A stretch of DNA of 64,000 bases from positions 1,612,001 to 1,676,000 of the forward strand of contig NZ_CP082292.1 of NCBI RefSeq assembly GCF_019880205.1, given 5' to 3'. Both the position numbers and the translations under genes were made by a program. Positions 47,695-56,026 of the stretch are shown here, one piece after another (position 1 is the stretch's first letter; each line of letters starts with the position of its first letter). The stretch is from Pantoea alfalfae. GTDB lineage: Bacteria > Pseudomonadota > Gammaproteobacteria > Enterobacterales > Enterobacteriaceae. Below the pieces are notes generated by a model, which saw only the letters and a program-made list of their open reading frames with translations, ran no database searches and was not told the DNA's origin.

Positions 47695-47772
47695 ATGGAT
47701 GGGATTATCGTGCTGGGGAAAATTACGGCGGAGGTTGTGTCTGTGTACGAGCCTCTCCGGCCGACAATTTAG
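47695..47772 (+). CDS. Very small protein of 25 residues after mini-UmuD
   Basis: ATG at 47695 is preceded by GAGAGGTC. The peptide is MDGIIVLGKITAEVVSVYEP and five more residues. It is packed in the SOS cassette, six bases after the preceding stop. Short peptides of this kind occur at this place in related prophages as far as I recall; uncertain. Confidence 0.45.
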   Translation: MDGIIVLGKITAEVVSVYEPLRPTI

Positions 47773-48144
47773 CCGTAGCACACATGTAGCACAAAAAAAT
47801 ACCGCAAATCACCTCAAAACCACCACCACGGCAGTTTGTGACTTGCGGTATGTCTCTGTAAAACCACGCCTCAACGCACAGCAACCTGATATGCTAAATA
47901 TTCAAAGTGAAATTATGAATATGCAGGTTTAGTTGAACTGATTTCGCTGCTCAATGAGCACCTGCCTGGTGGCGGATGAGGGATGCCAGCAACATCCCCA
48001 GTTTCTTTGCTGAGTCTATGGGCCTGCACTGGCAATCATGCAGGCGTCATTGGCTATACTGCCTTTTATTATGAGCCGTGCAGCAGTGAACTCACTTTTT
48101 GGCACCGGCGATATTTCATCACCCATCAACAGGACGCCAGCCCG
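47773..48144. other. Prophage right end and host junction
   Basis: This stretch holds the repeat ATGTAGCACAA (47784-47794), a hairpin ATACCGCAA/TTGCGGTAT (about 47799-47857), the attR core and about 210 bases of host DNA leading to the next gene. No reading frame is supported. Confidence 0.5.
47906..47932 (+). other. attR core of fliE prophage
   Basis: Exact 27-base duplicate of the end of fliE (36684-36710), same orientation. Between the two copies lie 11.2 kb of phage DNA. Host-type DNA resumes to the right. Confidence 0.9.
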
Positions 48145-48486
48145 ATGCTAAAAAAACTTATTCTGATAACGTCATTAATCGCCTTATCAGCCCCAGCTTT
48201 TGCCGCCACACAGTGCGGGCCGTTTTACCTTAAAGCCGATAAGAGTGGCTGGTTCTCTGTAAACGAAGAACGTGCGAAGACCCAGAAAGTCACGTTTTCA
48301 AAAGAGAAGGGTGATTACGACAACGCCACGATAAAGTTGCTGGTTAAAAACAGCAAAGCGCCGGGCATGGTAGATATGGAGCAGACGACGCGCGAGGGCA
48401 AAGGAATGTTAAGGGCGCAAATCGTCCGCACCAGCCAGAGTCAGATCCGCATACGGGGACTCTATGATTGCGAACCCGCTAAATAG
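48145..48486 (+). CDS. Exported 113-residue protein, unknown
   Basis: The ATG at 48145 follows AGGACG. A signal peptide (MLKKLILITSLIALSAPAFA) precedes a small beta-rich domain with two Cys (TQCGPFYL and LYDCEPAK) that may form a disulfide. Periplasmic; no family recognised. A longer frame from 47983 is rejected because the signal peptide fixes the start. First host gene after the prophage. Confidence 0.65.
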   Translation: MLKKLILITSLIALSAPAFAATQCGPFYLKADKSGWFSVNEERAKTQKVTFSKEKGDYDNATIKLLVKNSKAPGMVDMEQTTREGKGMLRAQIVRTSQSQIRIRGLYDCEPAK

Positions 48487-48515
48487 CCTGATCTGCGACC
48501 AGCCCGGCGATGCCG

Positions 48516-48872
48516 CTAACGCGTTGTTTTGCACGCTGCAATCATCGCTGAAACCAGTGCGCTGATATCCGGCGCTTTTGGATCGTAGTAAAACGTCGCG
48601 CTGGTCTGATGATGACTGAACTTTGCAATTTCAATCCAGGCTACGGTTTCATTATCCTTTTCGAGGTTATATCGCTTCGTGCCATCTGGCAGCGGATCAT
48701 CCTGCTCCAGGTAGGACTGCTTATTCTGTGCCACTTCGGTAAGGCAGGACGCAACCTGATAAGGATGACCGTCGAACCAGGCGGTCTTCGTTTCCGGGTG
48801 CAATCCAACTCGTCCCGTATCTACACATCCGCTCAGCAAACTTACGCTCAGAGCGATTATTAATCTATTCAT
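48516..48872 (-). CDS. Putative lipoprotein
   Basis: The 118-residue protein has a lipoprotein signal with lipobox LLSGC near residue 15. It is followed by a domain of about 100 residues (FDGHPYQVASCL..., NLEKDNETVAWIEIAKF). Gene is convergent with the exported protein to its left. Role unknown. The start at 48872 is the one that gives the proper signal peptide. Confidence 0.75.
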   Translation of the reverse strand: MNRLIIALSVSLLSGCVDTGRVGLHPETKTAWFDGHPYQVASCLTEVAQNKQSYLEQDDPLPDGTKRYNLEKDNETVAWIEIAKFSHHQTSATFYYDPKAPDISALVSAMIAACKTTR

Positions 48873-49032
48873 GGCATCCACTCTCGTTATCATTTTTCCG
48901 GCTAATCTGCGCCCTTTAAGGCTCTGTCACGAACCTGTGATTAAGTCAGCGAGAGCAGAGGGTACAACACTCAGCGTCACCGATTCATGAACACAATACA
49001 TACCTGCCTCACTTTGAGTTAACGGAGGACGA

Positions 49033-49173
49033 ATGGAAGGTTCAATTTACGGGTTACGGGAAATGAACGAAAAATTTGCGAAGCGCTACTTCAAATTGAA
49101 CCTTCGGGGTTTAATGAACAGTCTGTCAGGCGGTTTTTGCCGTAGTAAAAGCAGGAACATAACGAAACGGTGA
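49033..49173 (+). CDS. Possible 46-residue basic protein with internal inverted repeat
   Basis: ATG at 49033 is preceded by GGAGG at five bases. The peptide MEGSIYGLREMNEKFAKRYF continues for 26 residues, very basic. Its coding DNA contains a perfect 13-bp inverted repeat (GAAGGTTCAATTT at 49036-49048 with its complement at 49093-49105), so the mRNA would fold over the start. It could also be a non-coding structured RNA. Confidence 0.35.
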   Translation: MEGSIYGLREMNEKFAKRYFKLNLRGLMNSLSGGFCRSKSRNITKR

Positions 49174-49284
49174 GAAATGCTATTACGCAAAAACTTTTCT
49201 GCCCTGAAGGTGTGGCGTACTCTTTACCTGAAGCTTCCCTGAGCAACAGGAAACAGCGCGCCCGTCGGGCGCGCCATCTGCACA

Positions 49285-49485
49285 TCAACTCGCTTTATAG
49301 GGATCTTTTTTATCATCCTGGCTGTCATCATTTTTGCGCGGCACTTCACCATGATCTTTCGGTGCGTCAGTGGCAGGGTGATCATCTTCTTCATAAGCAT
49401 TGCCCGCATTTGGCGCAGCTTCGGGCAGGCTCTTGCTGACATCACCTTCTTTCTTACGTTCTTCATTTGTATTGTGCTTAAACAT
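49285..49485 (-). CDS. Small disordered hydrophilic protein
   Basis: The 66-residue protein is rich in Asp, Glu, Lys and Asn with almost no hydrophobic residues (NTNEERKKEGDVSKSL..., KNDDSQDDKKDPYKAS), suggesting an unstructured protein of stress type. GGAGTGAG precedes the ATG. No family recognised. Confidence 0.6.
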   Translation of the reverse strand: MFKHNTNEERKKEGDVSKSLPEAAPNAGNAYEEDDHPATDAPKDHGEVPRKNDDSQDDKKDPYKAS

Positions 49486-49804
49486 AACTCACTCCTTTTT
49501 TTCCAGTGCCTTAAGTCTAGACCAGCCCTGACATCCCGCCTTTACATCGGATTACAGAGCGAAAAAAAGCCCGCCAGAGGCGGGCTAATCGGAGTTTCTC
49601 TCATACTGAACACGTCATTTTTCGATGTTTGGGTGTGTGCAGCACAATCATGCTAACGGGAAAGGTCTGATGCAGAAATGGACAAACCTGTCATATCGAC
49701 TGCGGCAGGTCACATTCCCGACGATAAAATATTCGATTAATAAATTCGATTGAACTGATTAATAAAAAGCATATAGTGACCTGCGTTACCAGGAGATAGA
49801 AATT
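49486..49804. other. Intergenic region with leftward terminator
   Basis: AGCCCGCC/GGCGGGCT at 49568-49586 has a T-run on the minus strand, yet no leftward gene feeds into it, so a short minus-strand RNA from about 49590-49700 is possible. The right end holds the AT-rich promoter of the gene at 49805. Confidence 0.4.
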
Positions 49805-50053
49805 ATGTTACGAGACTATTTAAAGATTGAAGCTGAAGACCAGCTAATTGAACAACGCACACTGAGTCTGAGAAATCGTGGTCAGGAAGAGGTGACAGAA
49901 TGGATTATTGTCAGCCGTCAGGGTGTCAAAAAAGGCGGCGTGACCCTGTTCGATAAACTCAGCACCCGCCGCTCATGGCCAGTCAACTATCGCATTATGC
50001 AGACCGACCTGCAGGGTAAGGTCGTAGTGGATCAACTGGTCGACGCCCTGTAG
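49805..50053 (+). CDS. Conserved-looking 82-residue protein, unknown
   Basis: The protein (MLRDYLKIEAEDQLIEQRT..., ending VVDQLVDAL) is soluble, alpha/beta, with no signal peptide. CAGGAGATAG precedes the ATG and a terminator follows. No family recognised. Confidence 0.6.
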   Translation: MLRDYLKIEAEDQLIEQRTLSLRNRGQEEVTEWIIVSRQGVKKGGVTLFDKLSTRRSWPVNYRIMQTDLQGKVVVDQLVDAL

Positions 50054-50098
50054 TTGCATGGCTATTACTCTAACTACAGTTTTTCGCTGAAAAGCTAA

Positions 50099-50119
50099 CC
50101 CGCACCCGGCGGGTTTTTT
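50099..50119. terminator. Terminator between convergent genes
   Basis: ACCCGC and GCGGGT followed by seven Ts (rightward); its last base touches the stop of the repressor gene at 50119. Confidence 0.75.
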
Positions 50120-50751
50120 TATGGCTGCCGATAGCGGCGCAATTCCACCAGCGTGCCTATCAGCTTCAGGCTGTCACGGCCTGAATGCAGCTCGGGAAAG
50201 TTGATATTGACCGGTGCCAGTTCAAACTGCGTAACACCATCCTCACTGCCGCGCTGGCGCCAGGTGCGCAGCAGGACATTCTGTTGCTGTAATGCCAGTA
50301 CGTGGTCACCAGGCTGAGGTGACAGGCAGGGATCGATAATCACCACATCCTCCCGCAGAATAGCGGGTGACATGGCCTGTTCTTCCACCCGGAAGGCAAA
50401 ACTCTGTTTCGACAGCGCCATATCGTTGTGCATCAGCAGCTGATGCCGGACAGCACCGGCATCGTTCAGCCATTGTGCGACGTTACGCTGAGCAAGCAGC
50501 GGGATCTGGTGCAGTCCTGCCCAGCTATTTTCGCTGAAAACAGGACCATCCCCATCTATCAGATAAGCCGGTGCACAGCCCAGCGCTTCGGCAAGCCGAA
50601 GCAGGTTCTCACCGCGCGGCAGCGTCTCCTCTTTTTCCCATTGCGAAATAGCCACATGGGAGACTTTTACCTGTTGTGCCAATTGCTTCTGCGTTAATTG
50701 CAGTGATTTACGTCGGAGTCGGATGCGGTCACCCAGCGTTTCATTTTTCAT
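50119..50751 (-). CDS. XRE/CI-type repressor with degenerate S24 peptidase domain
   Basis: The 210-residue protein has an N-terminal lambda-repressor-type helix-turn-helix (LTQKQLAQQVKVSHVAISQWEKEETLP, about residues 18-44). The LexA-like C-terminal domain should carry GDSM..P and a later K, but reads EEQAMSPAIL and VLLRTWRQ: the catalytic Ser is Ala and the Lys is Arg. It should not self-cleave. Two matching palindromic operators lie directly upstream (50779-50792 and 50803-50816), so it probably represses itself and the divergent genes. AT-rich control region and phage-like make-up suggest prophage origin. Confidence 0.8.
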   Translation of the reverse strand: MKNETLGDRIRLRRKSLQLTQKQLAQQVKVSHVAISQWEKEETLPRGENLLRLAEALGCAPAYLIDGDGPVFSENSWAGLHQIPLLAQRNVAQWLNDAGAVRHQLLMHNDMALSKQSFAFRVEEQAMSPAILREDVVIIDPCLSPQPGDHVLALQQQNVLLRTWRQRGSEDGVTQFELAPVNINFPELHSGRDSLKLIGTLVELRRYRQP

Positions 50752-50778
50752 CAGCTTGACTTTTTGATTGAGAGTGAC

Positions 50779-50792
50779 TTAAGTATACTTAA
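50779..50792. promoter_or_regulatory. Repressor operator O1
   Basis: TTAAGTATACTTAA is a perfect 14-base palindrome 28 bases upstream of the repressor start. Confidence 0.65.
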
Positions 50793-50802
50793 CCCTGGTA
50801 TT

Positions 50803-50816
50803 TAAGCAATCTTAAA
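50803..50816. promoter_or_regulatory. Repressor operator O2
   Basis: TAAGCAATCTTA, within TTTAAGCAATCTTAAA (50801-50816), shares TTAAG....CTTAA with O1 and is centred about two helical turns away, an arrangement suited to cooperative repressor binding. Confidence 0.6.
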
Positions 50817-50887
50817 TTCAGGGTTAAGGACGTGGCTGTTCTGCACGCAGTGTGTTCCAGAGACCTTACCGGACAAAGGGGTGTGGC

Positions 50888-51271
50888 ATGGAAAGTAGTT
50901 TGATTACCAGTATGGGTGCGTTGGTTCTGGGTGGGGGGGCAGCAGCACTGTTCTGGAAACCGTTATTGGCGGGTATTGCGTCAATCGTAACCAGTAATCG
51001 AGCCGGCGGCGAAATTATTACCAGCTACAAAGAGCAGGTGGTGTTGCTGAAAGAGAGCAACCTGATGATACGGGAGGAGAACGATGAGTTACGTGAACGT
51101 CATGACAGAAATTTGCGACGTATTGCGACACTCGAAACGGATCTACGGTTAATCAAGAATGCCGTAGGTATTTTACTGGCGATGACCGAAACCGATCAGA
51201 ACGATAAATTTCGTAATGAGATTAATCGGCTGATCTCAACTCTGGAGGATCGCAGCGATGACAACAATTAA
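50888..51271 (+). CDS. Membrane-anchored coiled-coil protein, divergent from repressor
   Basis: The 127-residue protein has an N-terminal glycine/alanine-rich hydrophobic helix (about residues 7-36: MGALVLGGGAAALFWKPLLAGIASIV). A charged coiled coil follows (VVLLKESNLMIREENDELRERHDRNLRRIATLE). The start at 50888 is chosen over one at 50852; no strong ribosome site. It is transcribed across the twin operators, so probably controlled by the repressor, and coupled to the next gene by a 14-base overlap. Holin-like or phage-membrane roles are possible but unproven. Confidence 0.6.
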   Translation: MESSLITSMGALVLGGGAAALFWKPLLAGIASIVTSNRAGGEIITSYKEQVVLLKESNLMIREENDELRERHDRNLRRIATLETDLRLIKNAVGILLAMTETDQNDKFRNEINRLISTLEDRSDDNN

Positions 51272-51599
51272 CAGCCTTAAGGCTCCTATGTTACAACGGC
51301 GCAAAGTTATCCTCGGCTGCATTCTGCTGAGCTGTTCGATGATTTGCATTCTGATGACAATTATTTTTCTCTACGTCAGTAACACGGCAAATAAGCGGGT
51401 TGAGGAGATCCGGGCAGATTATCGGGTCATTGCAGCGCGGCGTGATGAGCGGGTGGATTTGCTGACCAGTCAGGTTGCAGCATTACAGCATAAGCTTGAT
51501 GTGATACCTGATCGCGTCGCCGACAAAACGATCACAAAAGTAAAAGAAGTCGTGATTGAGAATGAGGTGCCATCCGCGAAACCCACCGGGAAACCGTAA
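51258..51599 (+). CDS. Single-pass membrane protein with coiled coil
   Basis: The 113-residue protein has one membrane helix (about residues 16-42: VILGCILLSCSMICILMTIIFLYV) and a periplasmic or cytoplasmic coiled coil (ANKRVEEIRADYRVIAARRDERVDLLTSQVAALQHKLDVI). The architecture recalls i-spanins (Rz-like), but the C-terminus gives no further support. It overlaps the preceding gene by 14 bases, so the two probably act together. Confidence 0.6.
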   Translation: MTTINSLKAPMLQRRKVILGCILLSCSMICILMTIIFLYVSNTANKRVEEIRADYRVIAARRDERVDLLTSQVAALQHKLDVIPDRVADKTITKVKEVVIENEVPSAKPTGKP

Positions 51600-51750
51600 C
51601 TTCCGATTATTCTTAGTGCGGATTCGCTATGATCGACTAGTTTTAAATCTCCGGACGACATTTTGTACCTGAACTGACGTCCGCTGATTGGCCGGTTGAT
51701 GAACCGCTAAGCCTAAACACTTTTGATAACTGACCAGAAGGAAATTTAGC

Positions 51751-52017
51751 ATGAGCGATTCAACAGAAACCAAAACCAAAAATGACTATCTGCGCGATGT
51801 GACTTCGCAGCTTAAAGAGATGCGCCACTACGCGCAGACCAACACCGAAACCCTGTCCAGCCATTGGTTAGCGTTTGATGCTGGTGAGTATAAAGATAAG
51901 ACGAATGCCGACCGTATCGATGCGTTGCTGAATAAGCAGGGGAAACTGCTGGAAGATCTGGATGCCGCCATTCAGGACATCGAGATTGAAATTAATCACA
52001 GTGAGCAGGAGAGCTGA
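51751..52017 (+). CDS. Small helical acidic protein, unknown
   Basis: The 88-residue protein is charged and helical (MSDSTETKTKNDYLRDVTSQLKE..., ending EIEINHSEQES). GAAGGAAATT precedes the ATG. No family recognised. It lies 150 bases after the membrane pair, with its own probable promoter. Confidence 0.6.
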   Translation: MSDSTETKTKNDYLRDVTSQLKEMRHYAQTNTETLSSHWLAFDAGEYKDKTNADRIDALLNKQGKLLEDLDAAIQDIEIEINHSEQES

Positions 52018-52055
52018 TTCATCTCCCGCTGACTGATACGGTGGCCGCTAAGAGA

Positions 52056-52295
52056 TTAGTCGGCCACCAGCCACATTTCCGCTTCGTCGAACATCTCTTC
52101 AACAATACGCGCAACTGTCGCCTTATCGTTCTTACTCAAATCAGTATCAATCGCGTTACGTTCCATCGGCTTGACCTTAACTTCGATGTCAGGAAACACC
52201 CGATGTACCCGCTTTTCCAGCTCCTCACGAATCATCTCGCGAGCACCCGGTAAACCGGCAACGTTGCGCTTGTCATAAATCAACTCAACAAACAT
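52056..52295 (-). CDS. dinI: DinI family DNA-damage-inducible protein
   Basis: The 79-residue protein matches DinI (MFVELIYDKRNV..LPGAREMI..EL.KRVHRVFPD..V.VK), the SOS protein that stabilises RecA filaments and tunes UmuD and LexA cleavage. A LexA box lies 39 bases upstream (52334-52353), as in E. coli. Confidence 0.92.
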   Translation of the reverse strand: MFVELIYDKRNVAGLPGAREMIREELEKRVHRVFPDIEVKVKPMERNAIDTDLSKNDKATVARIVEEMFDEAEMWLVAD

Positions 52296-52333
52296 GATGG
52301 CAATCCATTCAGGGCAAAATCGCTGATATATAA

Positions 52334-52353
52334 TACTGTAAATAAAAACAGTA
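52334..52353. promoter_or_regulatory. LexA box of dinI
   Basis: TACTGTAAATAAAAACAGTA fits CTGT-N8-ACAG with symmetric TA flanks. Confidence 0.85.
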
Positions 52354-52470
52354 GCAAGGCGGTGCGCCTGATTTCGCGTAAATTTTTATCTCGCGAAAAC
52401 CTCCATCTTCGACTAGCAAAATGCGCACGCATCGCGACATAATGCTGGCTTACTTTTCAGGAGGTCCGCG

Positions 52471-52770
52471 ATGCGACAACTGGTCATTGATATTCTGCTA
52501 AAGCTGGCAAAGATGGACGTCGATGCAAAAGAGCTGACGGCGCAGCTTGAAGCGCAGTCCCTGCTGGTTGCAGCGCTGCTGGTGCAGGCGAAACAGGACA
52601 ACTCGCTGACCATTACAGAAACGGTGCAGGATGCCATCATTACCGCTTCGCAATCGTCGACTGAGTTTCTGCAGTCGGATGTTGATCTGCTGCTGACGCA
52701 TATCAATCGTCTGCTGGCGGTTGCAAGCTATGTAGAAGTGAAAGGCAAAGCCACGGAAGAGCGAGAGTAG
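52471..52770 (+). CDS. iraP: IraP-like anti-adaptor protein
   Basis: The 99-residue helical protein resembles IraP in its first half: MRQLVIDILLKLAKMDVDAKELTAQLEAQ (E. coli IraP: [28 protein letters not shown]). IraP binds RssB and so stabilises RpoS under phosphate starvation. The C-terminus is more divergent, so the assignment is moderate. AGGAGGTCC precedes the ATG. A perfect 11-bp inverted repeat follows the gene (52788-52823). Confidence 0.65.
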   Translation: MRQLVIDILLKLAKMDVDAKELTAQLEAQSLLVAALLVQAKQDNSLTITETVQDAIITASQSSTEFLQSDVDLLLTHINRLLAVASYVEVKGKATEERE

Positions 52771-52787
52771 GGCCATTTTTCAATACA

Positions 52788-52823
52788 CCTCCGGAGAGGA
52801 AAGCCCGGCAATCTCTCCGGAGG
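52788..52823. repeat. Inverted repeat after iraP-like gene
   Basis: CCTCCGGAGAG and CTCTCCGGAGG pair exactly around a 14-base loop. There is no T-run, so it is not a standard terminator. Confidence 0.5.
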
Positions 52824-52962
52824 CAGTGCAGTTGCTTTGCCCAAAAGTGCAATCATCACCTGCGGCTTAACGTGAAGGTATCGCGTTTTTGCTTTACTGC
52901 TCTATCCGATGCTGTGCGACAGACTGAGAGGTGTCACTTATAGCTCTTCAGTGCAGGGAACG

Positions 52963-53286
52963 TTACAGCTCGTTTTTGATGCAGAACTCTTCCCAGCTCA
53001 TTCCCAGCGACTCAGCATGAGATTTGAGATAGGTCTCGATAGCCTCAGCCGCTACCGCTTTATCGGGCTCAGCGAGCTGAATAGAAAAAATCATCCCATC
53101 CAGATTCTTCTGCCGTAAAAAGGCCGCATAGATGCGTTCGGCGTGCCATTCACGCAGCTGTCGCAGCGACAGATTAGCGGCACGGGCATCGCTCTCCGTT
53201 AACTCATCCAGTGCTGACTGAAAGTCGGGATGCGCGGTAAAAAACATTTCACGTGCCTGGGCATAATAGGCTTCTGGCGTTTTCAT
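52963..53286 (-). CDS. Small conserved-looking protein (DUF6388-like)
   Basis: The 107-residue helical protein (MKTPEAYYAQAREMFFTAHPDFQSALDEL...) resembles the short proteins of the DUF6388 group, from memory. The start at 53286 gives a compact protein; a 26-codon extension is discarded. GGAATATAA precedes the ATG. Cytoplasmic; function unknown. Confidence 0.6.
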   Translation of the reverse strand: MKTPEAYYAQAREMFFTAHPDFQSALDELTESDARAANLSLRQLREWHAERIYAAFLRQKNLDGMIFSIQLAEPDKAVAAEAIETYLKSHAESLGMSWEEFCIKNEL

Positions 53287-53527
53287 ATTTATATTCCTGA
53301 AAGGCTGATGCAGCGCGTCAGTGTATCGGGTTGTCTTCCGCTTGTCAGGCGTGCCAGAGCCCATTCAGACTGCCAGTAGCCGATTAAAACGCTGACCGAT
53401 GTCCTGGCTCATGAGTAAATTCTGCTGCAATCGGCCGCTTGCGGGTGTCTGAACAGCCAGATACCTTGCGCTGCGCGGTGAAAAAATTATAACGTAGCCG
53501 CCATTGACGCGATCTTAGGGATTAAAC

Positions 53528-54001
53528 ATGAAAAAGTGGATGCTGATTGCCGCGCTGGCACTGAGTGGCTGTGCGCAAATCAACGATTATGAAAATGCGG
53601 TACAGGCGCCGGCACCGGCTGATCTGCAGGGGAACTGGCAAACCGTCGGCCCACAAAGCAGCCTGATCAGCGGACAGGCAATAGCCAGTCTGATTATCAA
53701 TGCGGATGGCAGCACGCTGGATTGCCGCCAGTGGATGCGTGTGATTGCGAAGCCAGGCAAGCTGACCCGTCTGAACGGTGACTATGTCAACGTCACGCGA
53801 AAGATTCGGGTGATGCCGCTGGTCGTCGATAACAGTGAACTTAAGTATGACGGGCTGACCCTGCGCAAAGTGGCGCGTCCGACACTAGAGTGTCAGCAGG
53901 CACTGGAAGAAGTGGCAAAACAGCCGAAAGCTGCTGTCATTCAGAATATTGAACCGCAGCTGTTGCGCACGCCGATTACTGAGCATAACGCGCAGTCCTA
54001 A
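53528..54001 (+). CDS. yedD: Lipoprotein YedD
   Basis: The 157-residue protein has a lipoprotein signal (MKKWMLIAALALSGC, lipobox LSGC) and the YedD domain (LQGNWQTVGPQSSLISGQAIASLIINADGSTLDCRQW). It lies beside amyA as in E. coli, convergent with it. Confidence 0.92.
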   Translation: MKKWMLIAALALSGCAQINDYENAVQAPAPADLQGNWQTVGPQSSLISGQAIASLIINADGSTLDCRQWMRVIAKPGKLTRLNGDYVNVTRKIRVMPLVVDNSELKYDGLTLRKVARPTLECQQALEEVAKQPKAAVIQNIEPQLLRTPITEHNAQS

Positions 54002-54017
54002 CCGCAGCCCATAAAAA

Positions 54018-54058
54018 AACCGCCCCGGCAGCACGCGAAAGCGTCCGGCAGGGCGGTT
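54018..54058. terminator. Bidirectional terminator between yedD and amyA
   Basis: AACCGCCC pairs with GGGCGGTT, with an inner CGG..ACGC/GCGT stem; poly-A on the left side gives Ts for leftward transcripts. Confidence 0.75.
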
Positions 54059-54076
54059 ATACGCTTATTCAGTCAC

Positions 54077-55558
54077 TTATTCTGCTACTACCCAGACGCT
54101 GACGCTGCCACCGTTACAGGCAAAGACGGCTGTACCGTGCTCGTCAGCCGTAATGGTCTCTTCACGGTTCCCCAGATGATCGCGCCAGACCTTACCGGCA
54201 AAGCCTTCGCCCATCGGCACACTTTTCTCGCCCGCATCGCCGTTCGACATGATCACCACACAGCCTGGCTGCGTTTCGGTGCCGCTGCGGCTGAACGCCA
54301 CGCAGTTGGGGTGATCAAAATAGTCGGTCTGCACGCCCCAGCCATACTGCTGACGCGCCCGGATTAATCCTTCCAGTTCAGGAATGACCGGCATCTCAAT
54401 TTTGTGCGTCTCGCCGTCGCCGCCCTCATCTTCATAAGTCGCCCCGAACAGGTCAGGATAGAAAATGGTTGGCACGCCCTGCTCACGCAGCAGGATCAGC
54501 GCATAGGCCAGCGGTTTGAACCAGGCCTCAACCGGCGCTTCGAGCGACTGCAGCGGCTGGGTGTCATGGTTAGCCACGATGGTCACGGCATGCCACGGCT
54601 CCGCCACCACCAGCGAGTTAGCAAAAATCTGGCTCATATCGTAGGCGCTGCCTGCGGTTGAGGCCTGATGGAAGTTCATGTGCAGTGGCGCATCAAACAG
54701 CATAGTTTTGCCTTCCACCTGATGCACATACTCCTGCAGCTTCTCGGTTTCAAACGACCAGTACTCCGCGACGATAAACATCGGCTCTTCAGCGACGTCC
54801 TGAATATGATCGATCCACTCTTTATAGAACCAGGCCGGAATATGTTTTACCGCATCCAGACGGAAGCCGGTGCAGGGCACCTGTTCCATCACCCAGCGTG
54901 CCCAGTATTTCAGCTCTTCCCTGACCGCATTGTTGCGGAAATCGATGTTGGCACCCATCAGATAGTCGAAGTTGCCCAGCTCGTTATCGACCTGATCGTT
55001 CCAGCCTTCGGCGGTGTAGTCGTTGATGATTTTGAATACGCCGTTCTCGTCCGGGTTTTCGATGTGGTCTACGCCGCTAAAACATTTGTGGTCCCAGACA
55101 AATTTCGAATACTCACCTTTCCGCGCCGGAAAGGTGAATTTCGTCCAGGCTTCACATTCGACGACCTCATCATAAATTTCATCTCGGTTGTCCGGATTGA
55201 CGCGGTTAACGCTGATCGCCTCTTTCTCGTCCGCGCCCATTTTGTGGTTCAGCACCACATCCAGCAGCACCCCAACGTTGTGGCTACGCAGGGCTTCCAT
55301 GGCAGCCAGTAACTGCGCTTTATCACCATATTTGGTGGCAACGCCGCCTTTCTGATCAAATTCCCCCAGGTCGAACAGATCGTAGCTGTCGTAACCCACT
55401 GAATAGCCCCCCGACCCCCCTTTGTAGCAGGGTGGCAGCCATGCCATAGTGATACCAATTTCGCTGAGCCAGGCCGCGCGATCGGCGACTTCCGGCCACA
55501 ATTTGCTGCCATCCGGGTAATACCAATGGAAAAACTGTAATAACGTTGGGTTTTGCAT
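54077..55558 (-). CDS. amyA: Cytoplasmic alpha-amylase
   Basis: The 493-residue GH13 enzyme has region I DVVLNHK, region [12 protein letters not shown] with the nucleophile Asp, region III IVAEYW with the acid/base Glu and region IV FVANHD-like [12 protein letters not shown]. The absence of a signal peptide marks it as the cytoplasmic AmyA. The ATG at 55558 gives the family N-terminus [17 protein letters not shown]. It hydrolyses internal alpha-1,4 bonds of maltodextrins. Confidence 0.95.
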   Translation of the reverse strand: MQNPTLLQFFHWYYPDGSKLWPEVADRAAWLSEIGITMAWLPPCYKGGSGGYSVGYDSYDLFDLGEFDQKGGVATKYGDKAQLLAAMEALRSHNVGVLLDVVLNHKMGADEKEAISVNRVNPDNRDEIYDEVVECEAWTKFTFPARKGEYSKFVWDHKCFSGVDHIENPDENGVFKIINDYTAEGWNDQVDNELGNFDYLMGANIDFRNNAVREELKYWARWVMEQVPCTGFRLDAVKHIPAWFYKEWIDHIQDVAEEPMFIVAEYWSFETEKLQEYVHQVEGKTMLFDAPLHMNFHQASTAGSAYDMSQIFANSLVVAEPWHAVTIVANHDTQPLQSLEAPVEAWFKPLAYALILLREQGVPTIFYPDLFGATYEDEGGDGETHKIEMPVIPELEGLIRARQQYGWGVQTDYFDHPNCVAFSRSGTETQPGCVVIMSNGDAGEKSVPMGEGFAGKVWRDHLGNREETITADEHGTAVFACNGGSVSVWVVAE

Positions 55559-55660
55559 GTACCACACTCCAGGGGGATGATGAAAATCAAGTATGGAGTA
55601 AGCGGCAGAAAAGAGACGCCGCGCAGAAAAATAAATCTGGCGGCGTAGCAGAGCAGGGGA

Positions 55661-56026
55661 TCAGGAGAGGGTTTCGCGCGGTACCATCACAATGCCGCCC
55701 TGGTTGGCATAGGCGGACATCACCGATTTCTGACGGCTGTTCTGACCGACCAGCGAGGCCAGCTCATCCATCCGCGCCTGCAGCAGGCGTTTTACTTCGC
55801 TTTCGTTGTCGAGAATACGGCGCAGTACCGGACGTAACTGCTCCTGCGTCTGTGATGAAGGCGATACTGCCTCTGTCGACTGGGCTAAGTCCTGCACCGC
55901 ATTGACATACTCCATCTCCCGGCTGATCAATTCATCCCATTCGCCCTGTGCGGCATGACGCAGCATTCCCTGGCTGAGATCGAGTAACTGTTGGTAAACG
56001 GCAATCAGATGCGGTGCAGTAGTCAT
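55661..56026 (-). CDS. fliT: Flagellar chaperone FliT
   Basis: The 121-residue helical protein starts [23 protein letters not shown] and has [22 protein letters not shown]. FliT is the FliD chaperone and binds FlhDC. Its start codon touches the fliS stop (56026). Confidence 0.9.
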   Translation of the reverse strand: MTTAPHLIAVYQQLLDLSQGMLRHAAQGEWDELISREMEYVNAVQDLAQSTEAVSPSSQTQEQLRPVLRRILDNESEVKRLLQARMDELASLVGQNSRQKSVMSAYANQGGIVMVPRETLS

